Part shown: positions 1 to 8,240 of the stretch, in pieces
How positions within the stretch are numbered: position 1 is the stretch's first letter
Layout of the letters: the number at the start of each line of letters is the position of its first letter
Assembly: GCA_937919435.1 (NCBI GenBank)
Contig: CALFRR010000141.1
Location: 1-31,230, forward strand
Direction: 5' to 3'
DNA: 31,230 bases
Source of the DNA: an uncultured Alphaproteobacteria bacterium
Lineage (GTDB): Bacteria > Pseudomonadota > Alphaproteobacteria > Rhizobiales > Ancalomicrobiaceae
Program-made: the position numbers and the translations under genes
Notes under the pieces: generated by a model
Database searches by the model: none
Told to the model about the DNA's origin: nothing
Seen by the model: only the letters and a program-made list of their open reading frames with translations

Positions 1-363
1 GCCGACGTCCACGACGGCGAGTTCGTCCGTTTCCACGTGCGGGTCGGCATGGAACTCGGCGCCGACATCATCAAGACCGACTGGCCGGGCAGCGCCGAGG
101 CGCTGAAGCGGATCGCCGCGGAGACGCCGGTGCCGGTGATGCTGGCCGGCGGTCCGTCGAACGGCTCGGATCGCGGCACGCTGGAGCTGGTCCATCAGAT
201 CGTCGGTGCGGGTGCCGCCGGCATCCTGTTCGGGCGGGCGATCTTCCAGGCGGCGGAACCGGTCGCGGTGATGCGGGCCTGCCGGGCGATCATCCACGAC
301 GGCGTTTCGGTCGACGAAGCGATCGAAGGAGCCGGCTTCCGCAAGCGCCCCGCCGCGGCCTGA
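1..363 (+). CDS. DhnA/LsrF-type class I aldolase, 3' end (partial)
   Basis: The reading frame is open from the first base and ends at TGA 361-363, so about 120 C-terminal residues are visible and the start lies outside the window. The segment carries the late strands of a TIM barrel: IKTDWPG, where the lysine sits like the Schiff-base lysine of DhnA/LsrF aldolases, then a phosphate-binding AGGPS loop and a second phosphate loop in LFGRAIFQ. Family members act on fructose-1,6-bisphosphate, on phospho-AI-2 derivatives (LsrF) or on related phosphosugars, in the cytoplasm. The exact substrate cannot be told from the C-terminal part. It is followed by a stem-loop at 397-432 and converges with the TRAP operon on the other strand. 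Family assignment is fairly firm; a gene symbol would be a guess. Confidence 0.8.
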   Translation, partial: ADVHDGEFVRFHVRVGMELGADIIKTDWPGSAEALKRIAAETPVPVMLAGGPSNGSDRGTLELVHQIVGAGAAGILFGRAIFQAAEPVAVMRACRAIIHDGVSVDEAIEGAGFRKRPAAA

Positions 364-396
364 TCGCGGCCACGACCGATCGATCATCGACGACAA

Positions 397-432
397 GGAA
401 AGCCCGACGGAGACTTCTCCGCCGGGCTTTCC
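397..432 (+). terminator. Stem-loop terminator after the aldolase gene
   Basis: A 17-base arm (397-413) pairs with 416-432 with a single A/C mismatch and a very short loop. It lies 34 bases after the aldolase stop. The T-rich tail is weak (GTTTCTC), so termination efficiency is uncertain. Confidence 0.65.
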
Positions 433-533
433 GTTTCTCGGGTGAGCGATGCCGAACGCTCTGCCGTCCCGACGGGTCGGTGTCCGGCCCCGGTGAGCGG
501 CCCGCTCGGTCGCCCGCGATCGCCGACAAGAGA

Positions 534-563
534 AAACCCGCGTTCGAGGCCGAACGCGGGTTT
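534..563 (-). terminator. Stem-loop terminator of the TRAP operon
   Basis: A perfect 13-bp stem (534-546 with 551-563) closes a 4-base loop. Read on the minus strand it follows the dctQM stop at 598 by 34 bases and is followed by TTTTCTCTT, a classic intrinsic terminator arrangement. Confidence 0.8.
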
Positions 564-597
564 CCGGGGATTGCCTCCGATCGGAGATCGGAGACGG

Positions 598-2469
598 TCA
601 GAAGTGCGGCCGGGACAGCCACGGCACCGCGGCGACGACGATGGTCGCGGCCAGCAGCGAGGCCATGTAGGGCCAGATCGCCTTCATCGCCTGATCGGGG
701 GCGACCCGACCGATCGCACAGGCCTGATAGAAGCCGATGCCGAGCGGCGGGGTGAACAGACCGAGCGACATGCCGAGCACCATGACGATCGCATAGTGGA
801 CCGGATCGATGCCGAGGGTCTGGGCGATCGGGAAGAGGAGCGGTGCGAACACCACGATCGCCGGAATGCCTTCGAGGACCGAGCCGAGGATGGCGAAGAC
901 CACGATCGACAGGGCCAGGAAGCCGAAGGCGCCGCCGGGCATGTGGGTCATCGCCCAGGCGAGCTGCTGGGAGAAGCCGGACTGGGTGAGCGCCCAGGCC
1001 ATCGCCGTCGCGCAGCCGAGGATGATCATGATCGCGCCCGACATCGACAGGGTGTCGCACAGCATCGGCCACATCCGGTTCAGCGGGAACCGGCGGTAGA
1101 CCAGGATGGCGACGACCACCGTGTAGACGATGCCGAGCGTCGACACCTCGGTCGCCGTGGCGACGCCCGAGGCCACCGCCCAGCGGATCAGCGCGAGGAG
1201 CAGCAGCGCCGGCAGCGAGGCGACCGCCGAACGGGCGATCAGGGCGCCGGTGGCCCGCTTGACGTCGGAGACGTCCTCGCCGCGCGACCGGTACCAGGCG
1301 ACGGCCGCCAGACCGATCGCCCCGACCGCCGCCGGCAGCAGACCGCCGGTGAACAGCGCCGCGATCGACACGCCGGTGACCGAGCCGACGGTGATCAGCA
1401 CGATCGACGGCGGGATGGTCTCGGCCATCGCGGCCGAGGAGGAGAGCAGGCCGATCAGCTCGCCCGGCTCCTTGCCGCGGTTCTGCATCTCCGGCAGCAG
1501 GACCGGGGCGATCGCCGCCATGTCGGCGGCCTTCGAACCGGAGATGCCGGAGACCAGATACATCGCGCCGATCAGGGTGTAGGAGAGGCCGCCCTTGAAG
1601 TGGCCGACCAGGGCCACCAGCAGGTTGATCAGCACCGCGGCGAGACCGGTCACCTCGATCAGCAGACCGAGCAGGACGAACAGCGGGATCGACAGCAGCA
1701 CGAAGTGCGACATGCCTTCGTCCATGCGGCTGATCACGATGCTCATCGGCATGTAGGTCATGAAGATGAGGTAGCTGACCGTCGCGAGGCCGAAGGAGAA
1801 GGCGATCGGCGCGCCGCCGAGCACCAGCACCGCCAGACCGAGACCGAAGAAGATCAGGAGGTTCCAGTTCTCCATCGCCTGCAACTGCGGCAGGGCGACG
1901 ACGAGGAGTCCGGCACAGACGGCCAGAATCACGGCGGAGACGGCGATGTCGATCGGCTTCGATCTCTGGACGACCTGGAGAACGCCGATCACCAGCATCA
2001 GCACCAGACCGGTCAGCATCGCACCGGAACGCCAGGCGTCGGTGATCTGCAGGGCCGGCAGGGTGATCATCAGCTGATCGGTGGTGTGCTCCCAGGCGGG
2101 GTCGATCAACAGGGCGAGGAAGAGCAGCACCGTCATCGACATGAAGGTCTCGACACGGGGCCGCCAGGCGTCCGGCAGGAGCCGGACGAGCACCGTCAGG
2201 CGCATGTGGGCGCCCTTGTGCTGGGCGACGACGGCGCCCAGCATGCAGAGCCAGAGGAACAGGAGCTGAGCGAGTTCGTCGGACCACACCAACGGCTGAT
2301 GCAGCCAGTAGCGGAAGGCGACGCCGGCGAACAGCACGATCACCTCGACCACGACGAGGATGGCGCCGGGAACTTCGGTCAGGAGCGCGATGCCGCGCTC
2401 CAGCCGACCGCACGCCTCCTTGAACGCGGAGGGGGCACCGGTGGCAACGGCCGTTGGAGTGTCCATCAT
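598..2469 (-). CDS. dctQM: TRAP transporter fused small/large permease (DctQM)
   Basis: This 623-residue membrane protein fuses the two TRAP permease subunits. Residues about 20-175 form the DctQ-like part, with hydrophobic helices and the WSDELAQLLF motif typical of DctQ; residues about 205-623 form DctM, with many transmembrane segments and the signature loops GSKAADMAAIAP and AETIPPSIVLI. TRAP transporters use the sodium or proton gradient to import a ligand delivered by the periplasmic DctP partner. The gene starts four bases after the dctP stop, so the two are cotranscribed. The start is ambiguous: two consecutive ATGs (2467-2469 and 2464-2466) follow a GAGGG, and the second has the better spacing. 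Ligands of the family are organic acids, sugar acids and related carboxylates; nothing here fixes which. Confidence 0.93.
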   Translation of the reverse strand: MMDTPTAVATGAPSAFKEACGRLERGIALLTEVPGAILVVVEVIVLFAGVAFRYWLHQPLVWSDELAQLLFLWLCMLGAVVAQHKGAHMRLTVLVRLLPDAWRPRVETFMSMTVLLFLALLIDPAWEHTTDQLMITLPALQITDAWRSGAMLTGLVLMLVIGVLQVVQRSKPIDIAVSAVILAVCAGLLVVALPQLQAMENWNLLIFFGLGLAVLVLGGAPIAFSFGLATVSYLIFMTYMPMSIVISRMDEGMSHFVLLSIPLFVLLGLLIEVTGLAAVLINLLVALVGHFKGGLSYTLIGAMYLVSGISGSKAADMAAIAPVLLPEMQNRGKEPGELIGLLSSSAAMAETIPPSIVLITVGSVTGVSIAALFTGGLLPAAVGAIGLAAVAWYRSRGEDVSDVKRATGALIARSAVASLPALLLLALIRWAVASGVATATEVSTLGIVYTVVVAILVYRRFPLNRMWPMLCDTLSMSGAIMIILGCATAMAWALTQSGFSQQLAWAMTHMPGGAFGFLALSIVVFAILGSVLEGIPAIVVFAPLLFPIAQTLGIDPVHYAIVMVLGMSLGLFTPPLGIGFYQACAIGRVAPDQAMKAIWPYMASLLAATIVVAAVPWLSRPHF

Positions 2470-2473
2470 GCCC

Positions 2474-3493
2474 TCAACCCAGCTTGCCGACGTACTTCTC
2501 GAGGCGCGACCACGCTTCGGGGCCGAACTTCTCCTGCCACTGCGCGTAGAAGCCCTTCTGCTTCAGCACTTCGCGGAACGGCGCCGGGTCGGGACGGTTG
2601 AACACCATGCCCTTGCCTTCGAGCTCGACCTGGAGCGAATCGTTCAGCTTGGCGATGTCCTCGCGCTGCTTGACGCCGGAATCGTTGAGCGCGGTCTCGG
2701 CGATCTTGCGCATGTCTTCCGGCAGACGGTTCCAGGTCTTGCCGGAGGCCACGAACAGATAACCGTCCCACATGTGGTTGGTCAGCGAGCAGTACTTCTG
2801 CACTTCGTAGAGCTTGGCGGTCTGCAGGATCGGCAGCGGGTTCTCCTGCGCGTCGACGATCTTGGTCTGCAGCGCGGTGTAGACCTCGGAGAACTGCATC
2901 GAGGTCGGCGCGGCGCCGAGCGCTTCGAACAGGCTGATCGAGAACTGGCTGACCGGCACGCGGATCTTGATGCCCTTGAGATCGTCGGGGCCGTTCACCG
3001 GCTTGCCGGAGGTGGTGGTCTGACGGAAACCGTTGTCCCACACCGTGCGCATCAGATGGAGGCCGACCTTCTCGATCTCCGCCTTGATGAAGGCGCCGAG
3101 GTCGCCGTCCATCGCCGCCCACACCTTGGCGTAGTCCGGGAAGGCGAAGCCGACCGCGTTGATCGGCGCGGCGGGAACCAGAGTGGAGATCACGAAGGCC
3201 GACGGCGTGAAGAAGTCGAGCGCACCGGAGCGAACCTGATTGAGCATGTCGGTGTCGCCGCCGAGCTGGTTGCTCGGGAACACACGGATCTCGAGATCGC
3301 CGTTGGTCTCCTTCTTGATCCGTTCGATGGCTTCGGCGGCCCGCACGTTCAGCGGGTGGGTGAGCGGGAGATTGTTCCCGTACTTGTAGACGAATTTCGC
3401 GGCTGCATTGGCGCGGACCCAGGGCATGGCGAGGGTCGCCGGGACCGCCAGAGCGGCGGCCTTGACGAGGGTGCGGCGGCTGAAGTCGGGCAT
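2474..3493 (-). CDS. dctP: TRAP transporter periplasmic binding protein (DctP family)
   Basis: This is a 339-residue solute receptor of usual DctP length. The N-terminus has a twin-arginine-like leader (FSRRTLVKAAALAV, residues 4-17) with cleavage expected after ANA near residue 30, so export by Tat is possible. DctP hallmarks follow: GALDFFTPSAF near 90-100, DDLKGIKIRVP at 170-180 and VDAQENPLPI near 214, the region containing the carboxylate-binding arginine and ligand-shaping residues. It delivers its ligand to the DctQM protein encoded immediately downstream. GGAG lies 10 bases before the ATG, at the long end of useful spacing. The gene is divergent from a VOC-family protein across 123 bp, which must hold both promoters. 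Confidence 0.93.
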   Translation of the reverse strand: MPDFSRRTLVKAAALAVPATLAMPWVRANAAAKFVYKYGNNLPLTHPLNVRAAEAIERIKKETNGDLEIRVFPSNQLGGDTDMLNQVRSGALDFFTPSAFVISTLVPAAPINAVGFAFPDYAKVWAAMDGDLGAFIKAEIEKVGLHLMRTVWDNGFRQTTTSGKPVNGPDDLKGIKIRVPVSQFSISLFEALGAAPTSMQFSEVYTALQTKIVDAQENPLPILQTAKLYEVQKYCSLTNHMWDGYLFVASGKTWNRLPEDMRKIAETALNDSGVKQREDIAKLNDSLQVELEGKGMVFNRPDPAPFREVLKQKGFYAQWQEKFGPEAWSRLEKYVGKLG

Positions 3494-3520
3494 CGCGATT
3501 TCACTCCCATGTGAGTTCTC

Positions 3521-3539
3521 TTATGGGGTCGTAACATAA
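3521..3539. promoter_or_regulatory. Inverted repeat in the dctP/VOC divergent region
   Basis: TTATG (3521-3525) and CATAA (3535-3539) form an inverted repeat with a 9-base spacer, inside the AT-richest part of the 3494-3616 divergent promoter region. It is a plausible regulator site, but the half-sites are short and no regulator gene lies next to it. Confidence 0.3.
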
Positions 3540-3616
3540 CCCGTGATATCAATGTTGTCTACGAGTGTTCGATTTGTTAGAAACCGGATGCGCCACGGCG
3601 CCAGGGAGAGCACGAG

Positions 3617-4171
3617 ATGAGCAGGTTGTTCGGAGAAGTCCGCCAGATCGGTTACGTCGTCACCGATATCGAAGCCGCGATGAAGCACTGGAGCGAAGTG
3701 CTCGGCATCGGCCCGTGGTTCTATGCGGAGAAGATCGTCGACAAGGACTTCTACTACAAGGGTCAGCCGTCGCCGATCGAGCGCTCCGTGGCGCTCGCCA
3801 ACTCCGGTTTCATCCAGATGGAACTGGTGCAGCAGCGAAACGACGCTCCGTCGATGTATCTCGACTTTCTGCGGGCCGGGCACATCGGCGTGCAGCATTT
3901 CGCCTATTGGACCACCACGTTCGATGCGCACATGGCCGCGGCGAACGCCGCCGGCATGACGGTCGGCATGGGCGGTCAGGTCGGCGCCAACGGACGCTAC
4001 GTCTATTTCGAATGTGACCAGGGCCATCCCGGCACGGTGATCGAACTGTCCGAGGTGAACGGGCCGAAGGGCCGTCTGTTCGAGGAGATCCGCCGGGCTT
4101 CCGTCGGTTGGGACGGGCGCGATCCGATCCGCCAGTTCCCGGATCTCTCGAAGATGCCGGCCGAAGGCTGA
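3617..4171 (+). CDS. VOC (glyoxalase/dioxygenase) superfamily protein
   Basis: This 184-residue soluble protein begins IGYVVTDIEAAMKHWSEVLGIGPWFY, the standard opening of a vicinal-oxygen-chelate module, and has a second module half near VQHFAYWTTTFDAHMAAANAAG followed by RYVYFECDQGHPGTVIELSEV. In this family a metal is bound by His/Glu residues from each half; candidates are H95 in VQHFAYW and E151 in GTVIELSE. Length and opening resemble methylmalonyl-CoA epimerase-like members, but the substrate is unknown. A GGGAGA sits 8 bases before the ATG. It is divergent from the TRAP operon, so it may act on that transporter's ligand or a downstream product; this is inference. Confidence 0.85.
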   Translation: MSRLFGEVRQIGYVVTDIEAAMKHWSEVLGIGPWFYAEKIVDKDFYYKGQPSPIERSVALANSGFIQMELVQQRNDAPSMYLDFLRAGHIGVQHFAYWTTTFDAHMAAANAAGMTVGMGGQVGANGRYVYFECDQGHPGTVIELSEVNGPKGRLFEEIRRASVGWDGRDPIRQFPDLSKMPAEG

Positions 4172-4196
4172 GCGAAATCTGATCGATCGACGCGAA

Positions 4197-4231
4197 ACGG
4201 CGCGGGAGACGGTGAACGTCTCCCGCGCCGT
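4197..4231 (+). terminator. Stem-loop terminator after the VOC gene
   Basis: A perfect 14-bp stem (4197-4210 with 4218-4231) with a 7-base loop lies 25 bases after the VOC stop. The tail GCATTT is only weakly T-rich. Confidence 0.7.
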
Positions 4232-4325
4232 CGCATTTCACGGGGCGACCCGAGGTCACATCCGATCACCCGCGAGGTGAGCCGCCGCGGCCCGGATGCC
4301 GGCCGGGCTGCGGCGCCGCGCCGCG

Positions 4326-4458
4326 GGCTCATACCGAGTTCACGAAATTCGGACTCGTCCGAATTTCGTGAGTCACGGCCTGACCGGCCGACGCCCGTTC
4401 GGGCTTGCCTTCGCGGACGAAGTTCCGAACAGGTCGGAACTTCATCCGCTCGGTATCA
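4326..4458. repeat. Structured 133-bp intergenic repeat, copy 1
   Basis: This copy matches 8241-8373 over the whole 133 bases with four substitutions and no gaps. A core of 126 bases (4331-4456) is bounded by 8-base inverted repeats, ATACCGAG and CTCGGTAT. Inside are a perfect 14-bp hairpin (4340-4353 with 4358-4371), a 5-bp hairpin (4376-4390), a small GCCC/GGGC hairpin (4393-4404), and a 15- to 16-bp hairpin with one mismatch (4413-4428 with 4434-4449). The two long hairpins resemble each other (arms CGAAATTCGGA and CGAAGTTCCGA). The right end coincides with the TGA of the minus-strand SDR gene. It looks like a non-coding palindromic element (REP/BIME- or MITE-like); it contains no ORF of its own. 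Confidence 0.9.
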
Positions 4459-5313
4459 CTTGGGGAAGTCGGCGCCGCGGGCGACCGCTTCGAGCGCCGC
4501 GAACTCGGTCTTCAGCGTGTCGAGCTTGGCCATCGCGGAGTCGAAGGCCCAGTTGCCGAGCAGCAGACGATGCGGCGGGGCGCCGCTCTCGATCGCCTCG
4601 ACGATCGCCTGGGCGGCGCGGACGGGATCGCCCGGCTGCTGACCGGAATGGGCGCGGATCCGCTTCAGGTTCTTGTGGGCGGTCTCGGCGTAGTCGGCGA
4701 TCGGGTCGGCGGCCTCGTCGGCGGAGCGGCCGGCCCAGTCGGTGCGGAAGCCCGAGGGTTCGACCAGCATCACCTTCAGGCCGAGCGGCTCGACCTCCTG
4801 CCACAGCGCCTCGGAGAGCGCTTCGACGGCGAACTTCGTGGCGTTGTACCAGGAGAGGCCGGGGAAGGCGCAGAGACCGCCGATCGACGAGAAGTTGACG
4901 ATCGCGCCGGACCGACGGGCGCGCATGCCCGGCAGCACCGCGCGGGTCATCTCGGCGAGGCCGAAGACGTTGATGTCGAACATCCGGCGGACCTTGGCCG
5001 GATCGCTCTCCTCGAGCGCGCCGAAGTAGCCGATGCCGGCGTTGTTGACGAGCACGTCGATGCGGCCGAAGTGGCGTTCGGCGGTGGCCACCGCGACGGC
5101 GATCTGGGCGTGGTCGGTGACGTCGAGGCCGAGCACCAGGGCGTCGCCCTTCGCCGCCAGATCGGCGACGTCTTCGGTACGGCGGGCGGTGACGACGACG
5201 CGCTCGCCCTGCGCGAGCAGATGCTCGGCGAGGTGACGGCCGAAGCCGGTCGAGCAGCCGGTGACGAACCAGACCGGCGCGCCGTCGGCGGTCGTGTCGG
5301 AAACGGAGGACAT
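4456..5313 (-). CDS. SDR family NAD(P)-dependent oxidoreductase
   Basis: The 285-residue cytoplasmic enzyme has a Rossmann fold with TGCSTGFG (residues 18-25) for cofactor binding, NNAG in VLVNNAGIGYFG, a serine in IVNFSSIGG and the YNATK catalytic pair, so all classical SDR residues are present. It interconverts an alcohol and a carbonyl; the substrate is unknown. A longer frame opens upstream at 5382, but the ATG at 5313 is preferred because GGAG stands 7 bases upstream and the protein then begins close to the first beta strand. Its stop codon is the end of the structured repeat at 4326-4458. It is divergent from the ABC transporter at 5672, with which it may share control. Confidence 0.9.
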   Translation of the reverse strand: MSSVSDTTADGAPVWFVTGCSTGFGRHLAEHLLAQGERVVVTARRTEDVADLAAKGDALVLGLDVTDHAQIAVAVATAERHFGRIDVLVNNAGIGYFGALEESDPAKVRRMFDINVFGLAEMTRAVLPGMRARRSGAIVNFSSIGGLCAFPGLSWYNATKFAVEALSEALWQEVEPLGLKVMLVEPSGFRTDWAGRSADEAADPIADYAETAHKNLKRIRAHSGQQPGDPVRAAQAIVEAIESGAPPHRLLLGNWAFDSAMAKLDTLKTEFAALEAVARGADFPK

Positions 5314-5671
5314 GCGGGATCTCCATGTCGAAGGGGAGTCGGGCCGACCGGACGTCGACCGACGGGATCTGCACGGGTCCATATGGAGGTCGAAGGGCGA
5401 TCCTTCGAGATGCCGGTGACGAAAGATCTCGCCTGCGCCGCGAACATGGCGCGGGCGCCGCAGAGCGGTCGGGATCGGCCGCCCGGCGGATCGATGCGGC
5501 GCGGCGCGGACCGGAGAGGCATGGGGGCCCGTCTCCGCCGTCGACGGCGCGAATTCCTTTCCCGATCCGGCCGAACATTGGGATGCCGTGCCCGGCTACG
5601 TGGAATTGCGACCTCTACATTGGGACATCGTTCCAATCCGGCCGATCGGCCGATCCCCGTGAGGTCCGCTC
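5314..5671. promoter_or_regulatory. Divergent promoter region, SDR / ABC transporter
   Basis: The 358-bp gene-free stretch separates two divergent genes. Visible elements are a 7-bp palindrome (5390-5396 with 5402-5408), two direct copies of ACATTGGGA (5575-5583 and 5617-5625), and an operator-like inverted repeat ATTGGGACATCGTTCCAAT (5619-5637, one mismatch in 7-base arms). The last lies 35 bases before the TTG start of the binding protein, where a repressor could block initiation. No convincing -35/-10 pair was identified. Confidence 0.4.
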
Positions 5672-6694
5672 TTGTCTCCGACCGTCCCGCGCCGTTCGTT
5701 CGCCGCTCTCCTCCTCTCTCTCGTGCTGCCGGCGACGGCGGTCGGCGCCGCCGAGCCGGTGACGGCCCGGGTCGGCTACATCCCGATCGTCGGTGCCGCG
5801 CCGATCTTCGTCGCCGATCGCGGCGGTCGGCTCGCCGACAAGGGGCTGAAGCTCACCTACACCACCTTCGAATCCGGGCCGAACGCGATCCAGGCGGTGG
5901 CCTCCGGTTCGATCGACATCTATGTCGCCGGGGTGGCGCCGCTCGCGGTCGCCCGCTCGAAGGGTATCGACATCCGGGTGGTGGCGGCCACGGCGGTCGC
6001 CGAGAACGTGTTCGTCGCCGGACCGAAACTCGCCGCGTTCTTCGAGCCGGGGGTGAGCCCGGCCGCCGCCTTCGCGGCGTGGCGGGCGAAGACCGGCAAG
6101 CCGGCGCGGCTCGCCACCCAGCCGGCCGGGTCGGTGCCGAACACCACGCTGCAGCACTGGCTGTGGACGGTGGCGAAGGCGTCGAAGGACGACGTCGGAG
6201 TGGTGCCGCTCGGCATCGAGGCGACCCAGCAGGCGCTGCTCGCCGGTGCGGTCGACGGCGCGATCGTCCGCGAGCCGGCACTGAGCATCGTGAAGCAGCG
6301 CGAACCCGGGGTGAAGCTGGTGGCGACCGGCGACGAACTGTTTCCCGGCCAGCCGGGAACCGTGGTGGCGGTGACCGGTGCGTTCGTCGAGAAGCATCCG
6401 GAGGCGGTCGGGACGCTGGTCGCCGGTCTGGTCGAGGCGGGCGAAGTGCTGACCCGGGCGCCCGACACGGTGGTCGGCGAGGTCGGCGCGGCACTCGGCA
6501 AGGGGCTGGTCGATCCGGCGCTGATCGCCGAGGCGTTGAAGTCGCCGGCGACGAAGTTCCGGATCGATCCGCGTGCGATCGTCGAGCCGTCGCAGCGGAT
6601 GCAGGCGCATCAGGTGGTGCTCGGCTCGCTCGACAAGGAGTTGCCCTTCGACGGCCTGTTCGAGCCGCGCTTCTACGAGGCGGTGATCAAGTGA
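5672..6694 (+). CDS. ABC transporter substrate-binding protein (SsuA/TauA/NrtA-like)
   Basis: This 340-residue protein has a signal peptide (PRRSFAALLLSLVLPATAVGAAEP, cleavage near residue 27) and then a type II periplasmic binding fold beginning VTARVGYIPIVGAAPIFVADRGGRLADKG. The pattern GSIDIYVAGVAPLAVARSKGIDIRVVA is characteristic of the nitrate/sulfonate/taurine receptor group. It captures a ligand outside the inner membrane for the permease and ATPase that follow. TTG 5672 is the only in-frame start that keeps the signal peptide: an in-frame TGA sits at 5660-5662, and GAGG lies 7 bases before the TTG. It overlaps the permease gene. The ligand could be a sulfonate, a thiamine precursor or another small organic compound; the sequence does not decide. 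Confidence 0.88.
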   Translation: MSPTVPRRSFAALLLSLVLPATAVGAAEPVTARVGYIPIVGAAPIFVADRGGRLADKGLKLTYTTFESGPNAIQAVASGSIDIYVAGVAPLAVARSKGIDIRVVAATAVAENVFVAGPKLAAFFEPGVSPAAAFAAWRAKTGKPARLATQPAGSVPNTTLQHWLWTVAKASKDDVGVVPLGIEATQQALLAGAVDGAIVREPALSIVKQREPGVKLVATGDELFPGQPGTVVAVTGAFVEKHPEAVGTLVAGLVEAGEVLTRAPDTVVGEVGAALGKGLVDPALIAEALKSPATKFRIDPRAIVEPSQRMQAHQVVLGSLDKELPFDGLFEPRFYEAVIK

Positions 6695-7449
6695 GGTCGG
6701 AGCGGCTGACCGGTCTCGGCCTCGCCCTGCTCGGGCTGGTGCTGTTCCTCGGGGTGTGGGAGGCGCTGCCGCGTCTCGGTCTGGTCCGGCCGGCGATGCT
6801 GCCGGGGCCGAGCGCCCTGCCGGCCGCCTTCCTCAAGGAACTCCGGAGCGGCATCTGGCCGACCGCGGTGGTCGAGAGCCTCGGCCACTATGTCGTCGGC
6901 CTCGGCGTCGGCGCGGTGCTCGGGGTCGTCGCCGGGATCGCCTGCGGCATGTCGGCGACGATCGACGCGCTGGCCTCGTGGGTGGTCAGGGTGCTGCGGC
7001 CGATCCCCGGCCTCGCCTGGGTGCCGTTCGCCATCCTGTGGTTCGGCATCGATCTCGGCGCGGCGGTGTTCATCATCGCGATCGGGGTGTTCTGGATCGT
7101 GTTCTTCGCGACGCACGGCGCGGTCCGCGGCATCGACCGCGATCTCCACGAGGTGGCGGCGGCCTTCGGCTTCCGTTCGGTGCGGGCGCGGCTCGCCAAG
7201 ATCGTGTTGCCGGCGGCGACACCGGGGATCCTGACCGGGCTGCGGACCGCGCTCGGTCAGGCGTGGATGGCGGTGGTGGCGGCGGAACTGTTCGGCGTGC
7301 CCGGCCTCGGGCAGCGGATGGTTCAGGCGTCGAGCCTTATCGCGACCGACGTGGTGATCGTCTACATGCTGACCATGGCGATGCTCTACGGCCTGTTCGA
7401 CGCCGGCTTCGTCGCACTCCAGGGATGGTTGCTCAGATGGCGGGGGTGA
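6691..7449 (+). CDS. ABC transporter permease (SsuC/TauC-like)
   Basis: The 252-residue inner-membrane protein has about six hydrophobic segments and, near residues 150-185, the EAA loop (HEVAAAFGFRSVRARLAKIVLPAATPGILTGLRTALGQAW) that docks on the ATPase, a hallmark of binding-protein-dependent permeases. The GTG start at 6691 overlaps the stop of the binding protein in a GTGA arrangement, and the gene overlaps the next one by 13 bases, so translation is probably coupled. It forms the channel, likely as a homodimer, for the receptor encoded upstream. A much longer overlapping frame on the same strand opens at 4405, but it covers the SDR gene and the binding-protein region and is not the real start. 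Confidence 0.9.
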   Translation: MRSERLTGLGLALLGLVLFLGVWEALPRLGLVRPAMLPGPSALPAAFLKELRSGIWPTAVVESLGHYVVGLGVGAVLGVVAGIACGMSATIDALASWVVRVLRPIPGLAWVPFAILWFGIDLGAAVFIIAIGVFWIVFFATHGAVRGIDRDLHEVAAAFGFRSVRARLAKIVLPAATPGILTGLRTALGQAWMAVVAAELFGVPGLGQRMVQASSLIATDVVIVYMLTMAMLYGLFDAGFVALQGWLLRWRG

Positions 7450-8192
7450 TCGAACTCTCCGGGTTGCGGCTCGCCTTCGGGCAGGGGGCCTCGCGGGTCA
7501 CGGTGCTCGACCGGCTGGATCTCGAGATCGAACGCGGCGGGTTCGTCGCGGTGGTGGGGCCGTCGGGCGTCGGCAAGTCGACGTTGCTGCGGGTGATCGC
7601 CGGGCTCGCCGCGGCGGATGCCGGTGTGGTCCGGGTCGAGGGCGCGGCGGCCGGTCGCTCGCCGGTGGCGCTGGTGTTCCAGGACGCACGGCTCCTGCCG
7701 TGGCGACGGGTGATCGACAACGTCGGCTTCGGGCTCGAAGGACGGATCGCCGACCGGGCGGAGCGCCGGCGGCGGGCGTCGGCGATGCTCGATCTGGTCG
7801 GCCTCGCCGGTCTCTCGATGCGCTGGCCGCGCGAACTCTCCGGCGGTCAGCGCCAGCGAGTGGCGATCGCCCGGGCGCTGGCGGTCGAGCCGGAGATCCT
7901 GTTGATGGACGAGCCGTTCTCGGCGCTCGACGCGCCGACCCGGGAGGGGTTGCAGGACGAGTTGCTGCGGATCCGCGCGGCGACCGGCAAGACCATCGTC
8001 TTCGTCACCCACGACATCGGCGAGGCGACCTACCTCGCCGACCGGGTGGTGGTGCTCGGCGGGCGGCCGGGGCGGATCGTCGCCGACCGGCGGATCGACG
8101 AGCCGCATCCGCGGGCCCGCGAAGGGCACGGCCGCGGCGCCGCGATCGAAGCGCTGCGCTCCGATCTGGTCAGCGACGGCGAAGCGATCTGA
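7437..8192 (+). CDS. ABC transporter ATP-binding protein (SsuB/TauB-like)
   Basis: The 251-residue ATPase shows Walker A GPSGVGKST (41-49), the Q-loop in LVFQDARLLPW, the ABC signature LSGGQRQR near residue 134, Walker B ILLMDEPFSALDAPTR and the switch histidine in VFVTHDIGEA. The FQDARLLPW motif and the overall length are typical of the nitrate/sulfonate/taurine branch. The ATG at 7437 lies inside the 3' end of the permease gene, so the three genes form one operon and one complex at the inner membrane. Downstream, the structured repeat copy 2 lies between this gene and the convergent SDR gene and could act as its terminator. Confidence 0.93.
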   Translation: MAGVIELSGLRLAFGQGASRVTVLDRLDLEIERGGFVAVVGPSGVGKSTLLRVIAGLAAADAGVVRVEGAAAGRSPVALVFQDARLLPWRRVIDNVGFGLEGRIADRAERRRRASAMLDLVGLAGLSMRWPRELSGGQRQRVAIARALAVEPEILLMDEPFSALDAPTREGLQDELLRIRAATGKTIVFVTHDIGEATYLADRVVVLGGRPGRIVADRRIDEPHPRAREGHGRGAAIEALRSDLVSDGEAI

Positions 8193-8240
8193 GGGGAGGG
8201 CGGGCGCCGCGGGGCGTCCGCCGTCGTCGGGCGCGGTCTC

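Noticed and set aside
290..2601. Long open frames of 707 (-) and 719 (+) codons over the dctQM gene
   Set aside because: Both overlap the TRAP permease in other frames and lack recognisable domains.
5575..5625. Two direct ACATTGGGA copies as iterons of an origin
   Set aside because: Only two copies and no replication gene nearby; they are better read as possible regulator sites.
4405..7449. A 1014-codon plus-strand frame that could be read as one giant protein ending in the permease
   Set aside because: Only the last 252 codons look like a protein; the rest crosses the SDR gene in antisense and the binding-protein gene in another frame.
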